34,892 nt of DNA from Candidatus Poseidoniales archaeon (GTDB lineage Archaea > Thermoplasmatota > Poseidoniia > Poseidoniales > Thalassarchaeaceae): the NCBI GenBank assembly GCA_012959435.1, contig DUDF01000036.1:1-34892 (forward strand), given 5' to 3'. Shown one piece after another: positions 16,407 to 26,171 of this stretch; position 1 is the stretch's first letter, and each line of letters opens with the position of its first letter. Made by a program: the position numbers and the translations under genes. The notes under the pieces were generated by a model. It was not told where the DNA came from, did no database searches, and saw only the letters and a program-made list of their open reading frames with translations.

Positions 16407-19400
16407 CTGTACGAAGGCATCAGCAGGAGGTGCTTGGACTGGTTGTGATTGAGGGGGGGGGGAAGTGGGAAATTACCTACTTCGCTCGATTTCGTTGTAT
16501 CTGTTGTATCAATATCTTGTACAGGTGGGGCGGGCGTTTCCATTGAGGAACTATTTGGAGGAGGGGTTAACTCTTCATTAACCACAGGTGGGGGATGTTG
16601 CGAATTCCCATTAGGTGGCGGAGGTAAAACCGCTGCTGCTGAATTAGGCAAAGGTACCGGTGAATTTCCTGTATTCTTTCCTAAATTGATATTCGTAAAT
16701 GTTTCCTTCTTTCGCATTGAAACAAGAACAAATCCACCTGCACAAATTAAAAGCAACAATATTACAGCCCCAATAATCTGTATTGTTGAACCACTTGAAC
16801 TGACTTCCCGATTGGGGTCATCTGTCACATTAAATTCAATGCTATGTGAAGAACCTGAAACATCATCTGCAGAAAGAAGAGAAATGATTACGGTTCCAAG
16901 ACCCGGTTCATTTGCCATCACTTCAACTGTTAAAGTACGAGCCTCACCTGCAGATAATTCAACCATGTCACCATTCCCCATAGCAATCACCCATCCATCT
17001 GGGCCGGTAGCGCCAATCCGATGTGACAGAGGGGCATTACCATCGTTTACAATATCAATTGAAAAAGTCGTTTTCACACCTTCCATCATAGTTTCTGGCT
17101 CAACGTAGTTTTCCCACATTACATTCTTCGTGGTCGCAGTTTTCAAAGTTACAGTATCTGATATTTGGATATCGTCTATTGTTAATTGCATAGTTACCGC
17201 TGGTTCACTTCCAGCATCAGTACTAGGCGGCATCACAATTAGACACTCGACACGTTCACCACTACTTGGTGCGACTTCAGGCATTGAATCACACATTCCA
17301 GTCCATGCACTTGATGGTAGTAACAATTTAGTTATTGGAGTCCAGGATTGGGCCCCACTATTTGTCACTAGCCAAACCAACCTGAAACCAGGCATTCCTA
17401 CGGCATGGTCTCCTAAGCCGAATATACTGGAAGACCTAGAACCATCAGCCAAAATAATTTCATCAAAATTGATACTTGGTTGAGGTACTGATTGGACATC
17501 CAAATAGCCATCCCATTCAATACGGAATCCTGAACTATCAATCATTATCAATTGAATTGGTCCTGCTGCAGCAACTCCATTTCCTTGCAAACCAATGACA
17601 AGCGATTTCGTTTCTGTCGGTTGTAAGGTCATGGTTGGCAGTTGATTAGAAACCGCCCAACCGCCAGGTAATTCTACTGTTGGACTTAGTGTGAGTTCAA
17701 TATTACCTTCATTCATTACTGTGAATCTAAGGTTTAGTTGGCTATCTGGTCGCAAACTCCCAAAACTTGACTCATTGAGTAAACTTGCATTTCGATAACC
17801 GGCCACAATGAAATCAAAATCAAGAACCCACGTCAAACTATCATCAAGTTGTGACACCGCAGTCAATGAACCACTTAGCAGAGTACCAGATGATACCATT
17901 TGATCTGATGGAGGAACTAGAGTTACGCTCGATACCTGAGTGCTAGCGGTAGCGATGTAACCAGACGATGCTGATGGTGTGCCTACAATTGAACCAAGTG
18001 AATCAAAACCAAGATGCCAACCAAAGGGAGCATCTAGAGTCAAATCCCAACCTTGGGGGCCATTACCTTCGTTATGCATCGTCACATCAAATGAAGTATT
18101 TTCGATGGGAGAAACTGTAATTTGGTTGAGATTATCAAACCTAAATCCTGGCAAAATAGGAACATCTAATGTAAGTGTAATTGGATAATCTATTCCGTTA
18201 TCAACATCTCTTCCTGTCACAGTAAATTGGTAAATCCCTGGTTCTGGAGGGGATGGATGAACCATCGTAAGTCCAACATCCACTGATTGCGAACCGTTGA
18301 GAGAGAAAGTTGTTTGAGAAAATGATTGGAACCAATTGGTGAATTGCTGGCCATCACTTTGACGAATTGGCTTTTCAACAGATATCGTAGCATTTGTTGG
18401 TATCAATGCCGTATTTCTGATAGTAAGATTCCATTGTGCTGTACTACTTGTAGAATCTCTAACTCTTTCAATCACACTTTGAGCAGTGACGCGGACCCCT
18501 GGCTCAGTAACACCCACAGTCACGATTAAGATATTATTACCCTCATCCAACTCATCAAAAGCATCTGTTGGGTCTGCTTCAATGATTATGTCGTTATCAC
18601 CGTTAGTAACGGGAGTCCATTGCCAATTCAAGCCCTTCACTTCACCAGGACCAAGACTAATGGTTTGGGTGCTTAACATCTGACCACCAGCGTTCGCACG
18701 TACCTGTAAATCATCCATCACACGGCTTCCCATGTTAGAAACTTGAACTGTGAAAGTAACCGGTTCATTGACTTGTGGAATTGGGTCAGAGAGTGAAAAC
18801 GACTGGGCTACAAACGCTGCATCGGGTGACAAGTCGTCAACGCCAGCACCACGTATTGCCAAAGCGTATGTCTGCTCAGATTTTTGCCCACCATGACGAA
18901 CATCGGAGACTCGTACTGTCCAAATTCCTTTTTGAGCTTGGTCAATCAAAACCACCTCGACATTGTTGATATCGTCAGCAGTTCCACCAGAAATCGAACG
19001 ACCATTTTCAAAGACATTCCCTAGGTATGTGGTTGTCCCATCCGGTGCTGTGACTAGCAAATCCAAATCATTCTGTAACTGGTCAGTAGCCCATGTACTA
19101 CCACGATAATCAGACCATGAAAGAACTATTTTCAGTTGTTGCCAACCATGTGTCAAATTGAATGAATAATCTCGGCTGTTTCCGCTGCGCAAAAAATTAC
19201 GGTCATCAACCCAAACCCCTGTATCTCCTATGGCTGCCAATGAGCGTTGCAAGTTGACACGCCCCCAACCTTCGTCGTTATTTGGAATATCTCGAGTACC
19301 CATATCCTCTGCACCTAGAATCAGTAATGACTTCACTAAAGCACCCTGAGGTTCTGGTCGTAGCGCTACTTCCATCAGATATTCTCGAATTAGTGCTGAC

Positions 19401-20965
19401 GCACCTGCTGCATTTGGGGCTGCCATCGAAGTTCCTGAATATTCCAAATACCACTGGCTCTGCCAACTTGAGCCAGCAGTATCTGTTGCATCTTGAGAGC
19501 GACATGAACGCACCCAAGCACCGGGTGCAGTAACATCTGGTTTGATGCGACCATCTTCAGTTGGTCCACGACTACTACTACTCGCTAATGTATCAGGAGC
19601 ACCACCACCTCGGTTGTGATGATTACCTACCGCAATCTGATTTTTTGCAGTGGCGGGCGGAGTTATCGTGCCCGCCCCATTACCATCATTACCTGCTGAA
19701 AACAACACCGCCATCCCATCATAGGACCAATATTGATCGTAATGGTTAGTCCGGTCATCAACATCAGCACTGTCAGTTGTATATTTACCAAAATTCGCTT
19801 GAGAACCCCACGAGTTCGTGTGTATGTTTGCACCACTATTGTACGCCGCATTTAGCAAATAATTCATACTGGGTGAGTAGAATTGCCCATCACTATCTCT
19901 TTCCATTGCTTGGAAATAGAGGTTAGCCTCAGGAGCAACCCCCGAATACCCTCCCCTATTTCCATCACCAAGAACTGTGCAAGAAACATGAGTGCCATGA
20001 CCAGAGTGTGTGTCTTCGGTTGACGAGTCACCACTTACTACTGAAACTACAGCATTAATTCTACCATTCATATCCCCATGGTCTTGGTCAAGCCCAGAAT
20101 CTGCAACTGCAATAATTTGCCCACTGCCATTGAGGGTTGTTCCAAATGCAGAAACAACTGATGACACCCTCATGTGACCTTTTGCTTCGGAATTGTGTAA
20201 TTCAAAAACAGGTGGTATTCTTAGCCATGATATTGCTGGATTTGCAGCTATTACTGGTATATCGTTTGTATTTACCCAACCCTCATAGCGACCAACATCA
20301 AGGTTTGATTCAACTATCATTTCTGATTCCGCTACCTCGCTAACACTCCACTTCCAGTCAGCGATATCAATGCCATCAATAAGTGAGCCATCTAAGTTTG
20401 AACGCCATCCTTCAATGCGGATAAATTCGCTTCCAGTAGTTGGGCTCTCAAGCAATTCATCTGAAACAAACATTGCTAGAGGCACTGGGTGTAATGCTAC
20501 GACTGAGGGGAGGGATTTTACTGCTTGAAGAGCAGTTGCCTCACCTTGAATCAAAAATCCAGAAGGTGGAATATAAGCCCGGATTTCTGCCCCTTTAACT
20601 GTGGATATCTCTTCTTGGGCGGTCCATAATCCAACCTCTCCATCAACTAAAACCATAGCCATATCAAATCTAGATATTGCCAAAGAAGGTGGAATTACTC
20701 GATTCAATCTCAAACCATCCGAATCATAAATGCCAATTCTCGTTGAGGATTCCGTTGTACGTATTTGTTCAGTTCCCTCGGTCAAAATTGAATTATCCAA
20801 CCCTCGAATACTGTTTGGATCTGGTTCAATCAAAATATATTCAATTGTACCCAATTCATTTCCGATAAAATCTTCAGATTCAGATTTGTTAGGCAGGAGT
20901 GAGGCCATTGGCATCAAAAGAAGCAATATCAGCATCAATAATGCAGGATAACGGTTTGACATCAT
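16373..20965 (-). CDS. Membrane-anchored subtilisin-like serine protease
   Basis: 1530 residues as read. A signal peptide (hydrophobic 7-24) is followed by a region that may act as a propeptide, then a peptidase S8 domain at about 275-575 with the full catalytic set: Asp289 in VADSGLDQDHGDM, His323 in GHGTHVSC, Asn426 in SAGNDG and Ser513 in GTSMAAPNAAG. After it come a PPC-like segment, a CARDB domain (about 715-825) and further Ig-like units. One helix at about 1393-1416 (IIGAVILLLLICAGGFVLV) is followed by MRKKE and a Pro/Asn-rich cytoplasmic linker. The last ~25 residues are out of character (SKHLLLMPSYRW) because the frame shifts at a ten-C run; the zinc-finger frame is the likely true end. 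Two ATGs (20965, 20962) follow an AAGGAGG site buried in a hairpin. Probably digests extracellular protein; inferred from the family. Confidence 0.9.
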   Translation of the reverse strand: MMSNRYPALLMLILLLLMPMASLLPNKSESEDFIGNELGTIEYILIEPDPNSIRGLDNSILTEGTEQIRTTESSTRIGIYDSDGLRLNRVIPPSLAISRFDMAMVLVDGEVGLWTAQEEISTVKGAEIRAYIPPSGFLIQGEATALQAVKSLPSVVALHPVPLAMFVSDELLESPTTGSEFIRIEGWRSNLDGSLIDGIDIADWKWSVSEVAESEMIVESNLDVGRYEGWVNTNDIPVIAANPAISWLRIPPVFELHNSEAKGHMRVSSVVSAFGTTLNGSGQIIAVADSGLDQDHGDMNGRINAVVSVVSGDSSTEDTHSGHGTHVSCTVLGDGNRGGYSGVAPEANLYFQAMERDSDGQFYSPSMNYLLNAAYNSGANIHTNSWGSQANFGKYTTDSADVDDRTNHYDQYWSYDGMAVLFSAGNDGNGAGTITPPATAKNQIAVGNHHNRGGGAPDTLASSSSRGPTEDGRIKPDVTAPGAWVRSCRSQDATDTAGSSWQSQWYLEYSGTSMAAPNAAGASALIREYLMEVALRPEPQGALVKSLLILGAEDMGTRDIPNNDEGWGRVNLQRSLAAIGDTGVWVDDRNFLRSGNSRDYSFNLTHGWQQLKIVLSWSDYRGSTWATDQLQNDLDLLVTAPDGTTTYLGNVFENGRSISGGTADDINNVEVVLIDQAQKGIWTVRVSDVRHGGQKSEQTYALAIRGAGVDDLSPDAAFVAQSFSLSDPIPQVNEPVTFTVQVSNMGSRVMDDLQVRANAGGQMLSTQTISLGPGEVKGLNWQWTPVTNGDNDIIIEADPTDAFDELDEGNNILIVTVGVTEPGVRVTAQSVIERVRDSTSSTAQWNLTIRNTALIPTNATISVEKPIRQSDGQQFTNWFQSFSQTTFSLNGSQSVDVGLTMVHPSPPEPGIYQFTVTGRDVDNGIDYPITLTLDVPILPGFRFDNLNQITVSPIENTSFDVTMHNEGNGPQGWDLTLDAPFGWHLGFDSLGSIVGTPSASSGYIATASTQVSSVTLVPPSDQMVSSGTLLSGSLTAVSQLDDSLTWVLDFDFIVAGYRNASLLNESSFGSLRPDSQLNLRFTVMNEGNIELTLSPTVELPGGWAVSNQLPTMTLQPTETKSLVIGLQGNGVAAAGPIQLIMIDSSGFRIEWDGYLDVQSVPQPSINFDEIILADGSRSSSIFGLGDHAVGMPGFRLVWLVTNSGAQSWTPITKLLLPSSAWTGMCDSMPEVAPSSGERVECLIVMPPSTDAGSEPAVTMQLTIDDIQISDTVTLKTATTKNVMWENYVEPETMMEGVKTTFSIDIVNDGNAPLSHRIGATGPDGWVIAMGNGDMVELSAGEARTLTVEVMANEPGLGTVIISLLSADDVSGSSHSIEFNVTDDPNREVSSSGSTIQIIGAVILLLLICAGGFVLVSMRKKETFTNINLGKNTGNSPVPLPNSAAAVLPPPPNGNSQHPPPVVNEELTPPPNSSSMETPAPPVQDIDTTDTTKSSEVGNFPLPPPLNHNQSKHLLLMPSYRWMTSPKSYLK
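16453..16462 (-). other. Ten-base homopolymer at the frame break in the subtilase gene
   Basis: Ten G on the plus strand (ten C in the mRNA sense). One base more, or two fewer, would fuse the subtilase frame to the RING-like tail. Either a homopolymer length error or a slippage site with in-vivo frame variation explains it. Confidence 0.85.
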
Positions 20966-20986
20966 GTCCCCTCCTTTAGAGGGGAC
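20966..20986 (-). promoter_or_regulatory. Hairpin that sequesters the subtilase ribosome binding site
   Basis: Arms GTCCCCTC and GAGGGGAC, loop TAAAG, on the minus strand: a perfect 8-bp stem. The AAGGAGG site lies in the loop and 3' arm, and the last stem base is the base before the ATG. Folding would block ribosome access, so it may control translation by temperature or by a factor; this is inferred. Confidence 0.6.
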
Positions 20987-21031
20987 AACCGAGCCTCTAT
21001 ATCAGTTAGGGTTCAGTGGGTTGTTCTTGCA

Positions 21032-21685
21032 TTACAGCCAATGACGCTCAGTTTTATCTGTGAAATACTCACTACTCCAATCACCAACTTCATGACTCCA
21101 AGATTCTTTCAAATCCGAAGCATCGTAGTATGAATACTCAATTTCAATAACAATTTCATAATTCGCCCATACAGTGACACCACCAATTACTAACTCAAGG
21201 TCATCACCAGCAATCGACGTATGGGCTGCAATTTCAGAACGATAAAATCTAGTTGAATTCAAGACTTCACCATCTTCATCAGTAAATGTCACCGTAAGCG
21301 TCACATCGGTAATTGGTTTTGTACCATAATTATGCAACTCAACCATCACCACATGACCTGGTCCACTCTGCATGTAAACTGAGTCTACAGAAACGGCATC
21401 ACGTGGAACTACCCAAAACACAACTGCGAATGTTGTAAAAATTAAAAATGCCATGAAGATTGATGCCAAGACCACATTAAGTGGAGTGATTACTTGACTA
21501 ACCCTCTCACCAACTTCCCTCACTTTTTCTAGTGCATCATGTGCCAAATCAACCTCATCTTTTGAGAAGGTTTTTCCTCCAACATCAACTAGTTCTTCCC
21601 CCTCATTAAGCTCTGCTTCTTCAAGGGTAGGATTATCCGAATCGCCAACCAAATTGAAGGCGCCTTCTGGTTGATCTTTAGCCAT
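21032..21685 (-). CDS. Single-pass membrane protein with an exterior beta-rich domain
   Basis: 217 residues with no family recognised. Residues 1-65 are acidic and probably cytoplasmic, including a likely amphipathic helix (DEVDLAHDALEKVREVGERV). One membrane helix follows at about 71-93 (VVLASIFMAFLIFTTFAVVFWVV). The rest is a beta-rich domain with a CARDB/DUF-like pattern (VVMVELHNYGTKPITDVTLTV) that would lie outside. There is no signal peptide; the helix serves as the anchor. It follows the 1451-residue protein by 10 bases, and its GAGGTG site overlaps that gene's stop codon (TGAGGTG), so the two are very probably co-translated and may work together. Confidence 0.8.
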   Translation of the reverse strand: MAKDQPEGAFNLVGDSDNPTLEEAELNEGEELVDVGGKTFSKDEVDLAHDALEKVREVGERVSQVITPLNVVLASIFMAFLIFTTFAVVFWVVPRDAVSVDSVYMQSGPGHVVMVELHNYGTKPITDVTLTVTFTDEDGEVLNSTRFYRSEIAAHTSIAGDDLELVIGGVTVWANYEIVIEIEYSYYDASDLKESWSHEVGDWSSEYFTDKTERHWL

Positions 21686-21695
21686 TTTTTACACC

Positions 21696-24600
21696 TCAGA
21701 AAATTGTAAACAGCAACGTGGCTGCAGCAGTTGAAAGTGGCTCTGGGAAGAGCCAATGTGTTGACGAACTGTCAAAACCAGGGACTGCGTTTAGTAGTGA
21801 TAAATCGCTGGTTAAGCCGTTAATACTCATTGTTGAGGCGGATGGAATGAAACTGGTTGTTTGGGCATCTATGAGCACAGCTCTTACGTCAAAGGTTTGC
21901 CCACCAACATCTGCTTGGGCCCGCGCAGTAGCGGCTATTCTACCACCTCTGACATCACTCACTTTGACGATTGGGTAGGTGCCTCCAATCCAATATGCTT
22001 CAACTGTTGCACTCTGCAAGTTTTCGCCAATAGCCTCAACTTGTTGAATGTAAACCCCGGGAGATGCAGGGACATTTGTTTGTTTGACATAGATGCGGTC
22101 GATGCCACCCTCAGATGATGACACCGATAAGCCAAAAGTTTCAGTCGGTGCGATTGATACATGACTAGCCATGTTTTCGGCTAGCATCAATATATCGCCT
22201 CTACTGTTTATTGCTCTACCAGCGGCTGTCATGAACAAATCCATACCTTTACCCGAGGATGTATAATCAAGAGTCGGCATGCCTTGGAAACTGGTATCTT
22301 GGGTGATATCAAAATTGAAAGATGGCCTTACATCAAGAGTCATTGTACCTGGTACCTCGTGAATAAATACCGTAAGTGGCCACCACTCCCCTTCCGAGTA
22401 AATCTGCTGTTGCATCATTATTGATTCTACACTTCGTTTGTTGATTTGTTCTTCTTCCGGTACTGTCATTGAGAGATGAACTCTCTGACCAAGTGCCGCA
22501 TTAAAATCAACAGAGCGGGGAATATCGTTGAGTAAAACCTCTGACCTAGTTGCCCCCTTCCTGTCAAGTAACATTGCATGAACAAAGTCAAGTGTATGTG
22601 ACATTTCATAACGAGATGTCAACTGAATTTCTGGAATTGCTAAGTCATTTATACGTTCTAAATCCATCTCCACTTGAAGACTGGTTTGTTGCCCTATCTC
22701 AAACCCAAACATTGTGAGAGCGAAATCTTGGCCTTCAAATCCTTTGACATCAAAAATGAACTCTTCGCGAGTAGGCACCCACCCTGAAAGGTCAATTTCA
22801 ACATGGTACTTGTCACGCACACTCATGTTAGTGTATTCTACGAATATATTGGTTTGAGGAGGGAGGTCAGGTAACCAAGCGAGTAAATGAAATGCTGTAC
22901 TGTTCTCATACTGTCCCGCTCTCATCGCCATACCATGTACCCAATCAGGTTGTTCTAATGGCATATCTCCCTGACGGATATCAACAATTAAATCAAATGG
23001 TGAATCAGTTTCAAGATTTATTCCTATAGAGAAATCTTCGCTACCTGACCCATTACCCGTGATACTAGTTGCAAAACCACTGAGAATATCATTTACGCCA
23101 CGACCAACATCAGAAAATCCTGCAAGGAAGAATCCTACTCCGCCAAGACCATTTTCAGTTGAGAAAGTTGGCATCGTAATTGGATTCTCGCCATTCGAGG
23201 GGGGGGTTGCAATTTCCAAATTAGCTGGTAAAGGACTGATTAATATCTCTCCATTAATTCCCAATGTTGGTTCATCCCAATCGGTTTCATCCCTGAGCAT
23301 TATTGCCAAATCATTTCCACCTTCAGTAACTATGCTTGCTGTTGGCATCCCATCTATTCCAGAACTTCCTTCCAAAACTGGCGGGGAATAGGAGATTTCT
23401 GAAATCCCACTAATACGTGCTGAAAGCGAGGCTTCGTTGGTGTCAATGTTTTGCCAAAATTGGAAATGGTCACCATCCATTGTACGCAAGTCAGTTGCGT
23501 TACCCATCTGAATTGTAACGCTACCTATTGGGGTATCCCCAGCCCAATCAACTGTTGAGCCAATCCCCATACTGAAATTTTGAGGAAACTGCTCAATGAG
23601 TACAACTTGCCTTTGTTCGCCTGAGCGCCCACTGTAAAGAATCTCATCTATTCCTCTATCACTTGCCCATGTGAGATTTCCTTCGCTAACCAATAAGTCA
23701 AGACTTGCTGGTTGATTCGAAACATAGACTGACTGGAAATTTTCTGAAATCAGTGACCCCGATTCGTGTTCCATGTAGACGAATCGTAATGGGTCACCGC
23801 CTTGAGACCTCAGAGAAACGAGTTGTTGTTCCGCTAATACATCATCAACAATGTGTAGTGACTTCAATCCATCAAGTTGGATACTCACAGCGACGGGTAC
23901 CAACGGCTCCACCATCCCCTGTCTGCCATTTACCATTCCTAATCCGAGGTCTTCTGCCATGATTACATGGGGGCCATCTGTAGTTGGTTGCATACTAGAG
24001 CCCAATTCTATATGCGCCATTCCAAGACTCATCAATTGTCTGTCTGCTGCAATTGAAGTGTAGAAGTCAAGGTAGATTTCACCACCTGTGCCAGTACCAG
24101 AGCCATCGCCACCAACGATGTTGACAATTGCTTCTGGAATACTATTTACGATATTACCAATATCAATGAATACATCAACAATATTGAGAATTGTTGCATC
24201 TAATAGCGCTGAAATCGGGTCTGATTGCGCATTACCAATGCCCCCATCGGTTGCTTCACTACTTCCTAGTTGGAAACTACCTTGCAAAACTAACCCAGTA
24301 GGTAAATCTGTGGCATGGATACGTAATCTTCGGTGATCATCGATTGCGCCTTCTCGTTGGAACCAAGAAGAATAATCAATTTCGGTAACCGACTGAGTTG
24401 CAAATAACACAACCAGTGTATTTGGTGGGTCAGTCGGGTCAACAGGTAATGTGGAATCTGCATTATTTGGAGTTGTATCTTTACTGAAATTCTTGATTGC
24501 AAGTATCATTGAAACCCTTTCTGGCATTTGTCCTGGTAATTCTGGTGATGATTCACTACCAAGCATTCGGAAAATTCTTGACACCTCATCTGAGGGAAGT

Positions 24601-26051
24601 TGCCCAGAAGGCATTCCTCTAAGCCAACCTTGAGAATCGGTGATATTCCCATAAGGTTCACCCGGTGCAGAAACTTGGTTAGAACGGTTTTCGTGGAAGT
24701 GTAAATGTAGGTCTGCTCTTTCATCGGAGAAGTACTCAATCGTATCCAATCCACCCTCTCCTGTTACTCCAAATGAAGTTGTTAGGACATCGTCATTCCT
24801 CAGTACCAAATCAATAACAGAAGGTAGAACTACATTCGTTTCAACAGGATGAATTCCAATATCAATGTAAGCAAATTCGTTGGTCTCTTTATCGCCTGCA
24901 TTGGCCGGCGCGTCAAAGTGAACATAACCAAATCCAATACCTACGGTACAACGATGTACGCTAGATTCAGCATCATACATCGTAGCGGCATCGTAATCGT
25001 CAGGACAATCTGTTTGGCCTACATTATCTACATGAATCGCATACGGTGCGGCTACTGATGCGATTGAAATTCCTGTTTCATCTACTGGCCCAGTAACGAT
25101 TCCAATTAATGCTGAGAGGAATGACAATGTGGCTCCAGTAATATCAAACCAGAATCTCTCAAGCCCTACTTCCAAGCTAAAATCTTCTGGCATCATCGTG
25201 AATCGGCTGTCAATTACCCAAACATAACTCTCCCCTTCCCCAAGTGGGTTCAACGAATATGCAAATTGTTTCATCAACGATACTTCAAGATATTCAATGT
25301 GGTCCCACAAAGTTGCTTGAGTATCAAGAGCCACTACTGAGAATTCAATTGTTGGTTCAACCCACAAAGTAGTTGGTGGATTTCCTTCAGTCCCCCAACC
25401 ATCACTCTGTGAGGTATCAATACTGAAACCAACCTCGATATCGTTGGTAGAATCATCATCGATGGAAATTTCATGAAGAAGTGGGTTTGAACCTGTAATT
25501 AATCCAATTAATCCGCCTGCAAAAAGCCCAGTTTCTGAAAAATCAACCTCTTCATAGTGGTCATATTCCTGCCCAGTATCTGTCTTGAAGTGGGTCCAAA
25601 TAACGAAATTATCAGCAGTCAGGAGAGTACCCCAAATATTGTTGGCCCATTCATCGGGGTGTTCATCTGGATTCAAAACCATCTCGTATGGTGTTGGATG
25701 TACAGGTATAGGAGGGGTGGAATCAACCATCACCATATTTGACATGCTCTCATCAATACGCGATAACGGGTCATTAGCATCACTCAATCTCTCTTCCAAT
25801 CTTACTTGATCAAGAGCGTTACTAGCAGCAGTTGTCACCGCTGCATTACCCACCATGCTAGACCTAGTTTCAAGCGCTGTATCAAGTTGAGAAAGAATAT
25901 CGAAATCCTCAGCACTGACCTGTAATTCGGCTGATGCAGTACTAATTGGGGCAACAAGTGGCAACAAAATGATGAGTGTGATTAAAATCCCCATTTTTGA
26001 GTCTGATGTGCGAGGTCCGGCAACTAACAATCTGACGCTTGCCTCCTCCAT
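21696..26051 (-). CDS. Very large secreted protein, family not recognised
   Basis: 1451 residues. A hydrophobic segment at 21-41 (GILITLIILLPLVAPISTASA) with Arg/Lys before it is a signal peptide. The body is beta-rich and rich in Ser, Asp, Gly and Ile, with few cysteines (a pair at about 345-370 may form a disulfide), and has recurring strand patterns with no motif I can name. A short Gly-rich linker (GGDGSGTGTGGE) occurs near the middle. The last 22 residues (STHWLFPEPLSTAAATLLFTIF) end in a short hydrophobic stretch without the basic cluster expected of a normal anchor or sortase signal. The ATG at 26051 has no good ribosome binding site; GGAGGAGG in codons 1-4 could serve a TTG at 26030. 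Co-transcribed with the single-pass protein downstream. Function unknown. Confidence 0.8.
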   Translation of the reverse strand: MEEASVRLLVAGPRTSDSKMGILITLIILLPLVAPISTASAELQVSAEDFDILSQLDTALETRSSMVGNAAVTTAASNALDQVRLEERLSDANDPLSRIDESMSNMVMVDSTPPIPVHPTPYEMVLNPDEHPDEWANNIWGTLLTADNFVIWTHFKTDTGQEYDHYEEVDFSETGLFAGGLIGLITGSNPLLHEISIDDDSTNDIEVGFSIDTSQSDGWGTEGNPPTTLWVEPTIEFSVVALDTQATLWDHIEYLEVSLMKQFAYSLNPLGEGESYVWVIDSRFTMMPEDFSLEVGLERFWFDITGATLSFLSALIGIVTGPVDETGISIASVAAPYAIHVDNVGQTDCPDDYDAATMYDAESSVHRCTVGIGFGYVHFDAPANAGDKETNEFAYIDIGIHPVETNVVLPSVIDLVLRNDDVLTTSFGVTGEGGLDTIEYFSDERADLHLHFHENRSNQVSAPGEPYGNITDSQGWLRGMPSGQLPSDEVSRIFRMLGSESSPELPGQMPERVSMILAIKNFSKDTTPNNADSTLPVDPTDPPNTLVVLFATQSVTEIDYSSWFQREGAIDDHRRLRIHATDLPTGLVLQGSFQLGSSEATDGGIGNAQSDPISALLDATILNIVDVFIDIGNIVNSIPEAIVNIVGGDGSGTGTGGEIYLDFYTSIAADRQLMSLGMAHIELGSSMQPTTDGPHVIMAEDLGLGMVNGRQGMVEPLVPVAVSIQLDGLKSLHIVDDVLAEQQLVSLRSQGGDPLRFVYMEHESGSLISENFQSVYVSNQPASLDLLVSEGNLTWASDRGIDEILYSGRSGEQRQVVLIEQFPQNFSMGIGSTVDWAGDTPIGSVTIQMGNATDLRTMDGDHFQFWQNIDTNEASLSARISGISEISYSPPVLEGSSGIDGMPTASIVTEGGNDLAIMLRDETDWDEPTLGINGEILISPLPANLEIATPPSNGENPITMPTFSTENGLGGVGFFLAGFSDVGRGVNDILSGFATSITGNGSGSEDFSIGINLETDSPFDLIVDIRQGDMPLEQPDWVHGMAMRAGQYENSTAFHLLAWLPDLPPQTNIFVEYTNMSVRDKYHVEIDLSGWVPTREEFIFDVKGFEGQDFALTMFGFEIGQQTSLQVEMDLERINDLAIPEIQLTSRYEMSHTLDFVHAMLLDRKGATRSEVLLNDIPRSVDFNAALGQRVHLSMTVPEEEQINKRSVESIMMQQQIYSEGEWWPLTVFIHEVPGTMTLDVRPSFNFDITQDTSFQGMPTLDYTSSGKGMDLFMTAAGRAINSRGDILMLAENMASHVSIAPTETFGLSVSSSEGGIDRIYVKQTNVPASPGVYIQQVEAIGENLQSATVEAYWIGGTYPIVKVSDVRGGRIAATARAQADVGGQTFDVRAVLIDAQTTSFIPSASTMSINGLTSDLSLLNAVPGFDSSSTHWLFPEPLSTAAATLLFTIF

Positions 26052-26144
26052 GGTGTAATTTACTCTCTCATGTTGCTTGAACGATTTGGTTCATTGAATC
26101 AAAATTGAGTCATTTCTTGCATTATCGGAATTAGCCAATGTTAC

Positions 26145-26163
26145 TCGTCCTCATAGAGGACGA
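26145..26163 (-). terminator. Hairpin between the PKD gene and the 1451-residue gene
   Basis: Arms TCGTCCTC and GAGGACGA around a TAT loop (minus strand), a perfect 8-bp stem that begins 8 bases after the stop of the PKD gene. There is no T run after it, so it may protect an mRNA end or lie in the leader of the next gene rather than be a classic terminator. Confidence 0.5.
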
Positions 26164-26171
26164 TTAAAGGA

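Noticed and set aside
16449-17108. 219-codon open frame on the plus strand
   Set aside because: It is antisense to the Pro-rich tail of the subtilase and begins next to the G run; a shadow of low-complexity sequence.
21696-21765. C-terminus of the large secreted protein as a PGF- or PEP-CTERM signal
   Set aside because: FPEP and a hydrophobic stretch are there, but the final basic cluster is missing and the stretch is only about 12 residues.
25974-26051. Reading the first codons of the 1451-residue gene as certain
   Set aside because: GGAGGAGG inside codons 1-4 could be the ribosome binding site of a TTG at 26030; the longer start was kept only because nothing excludes it.
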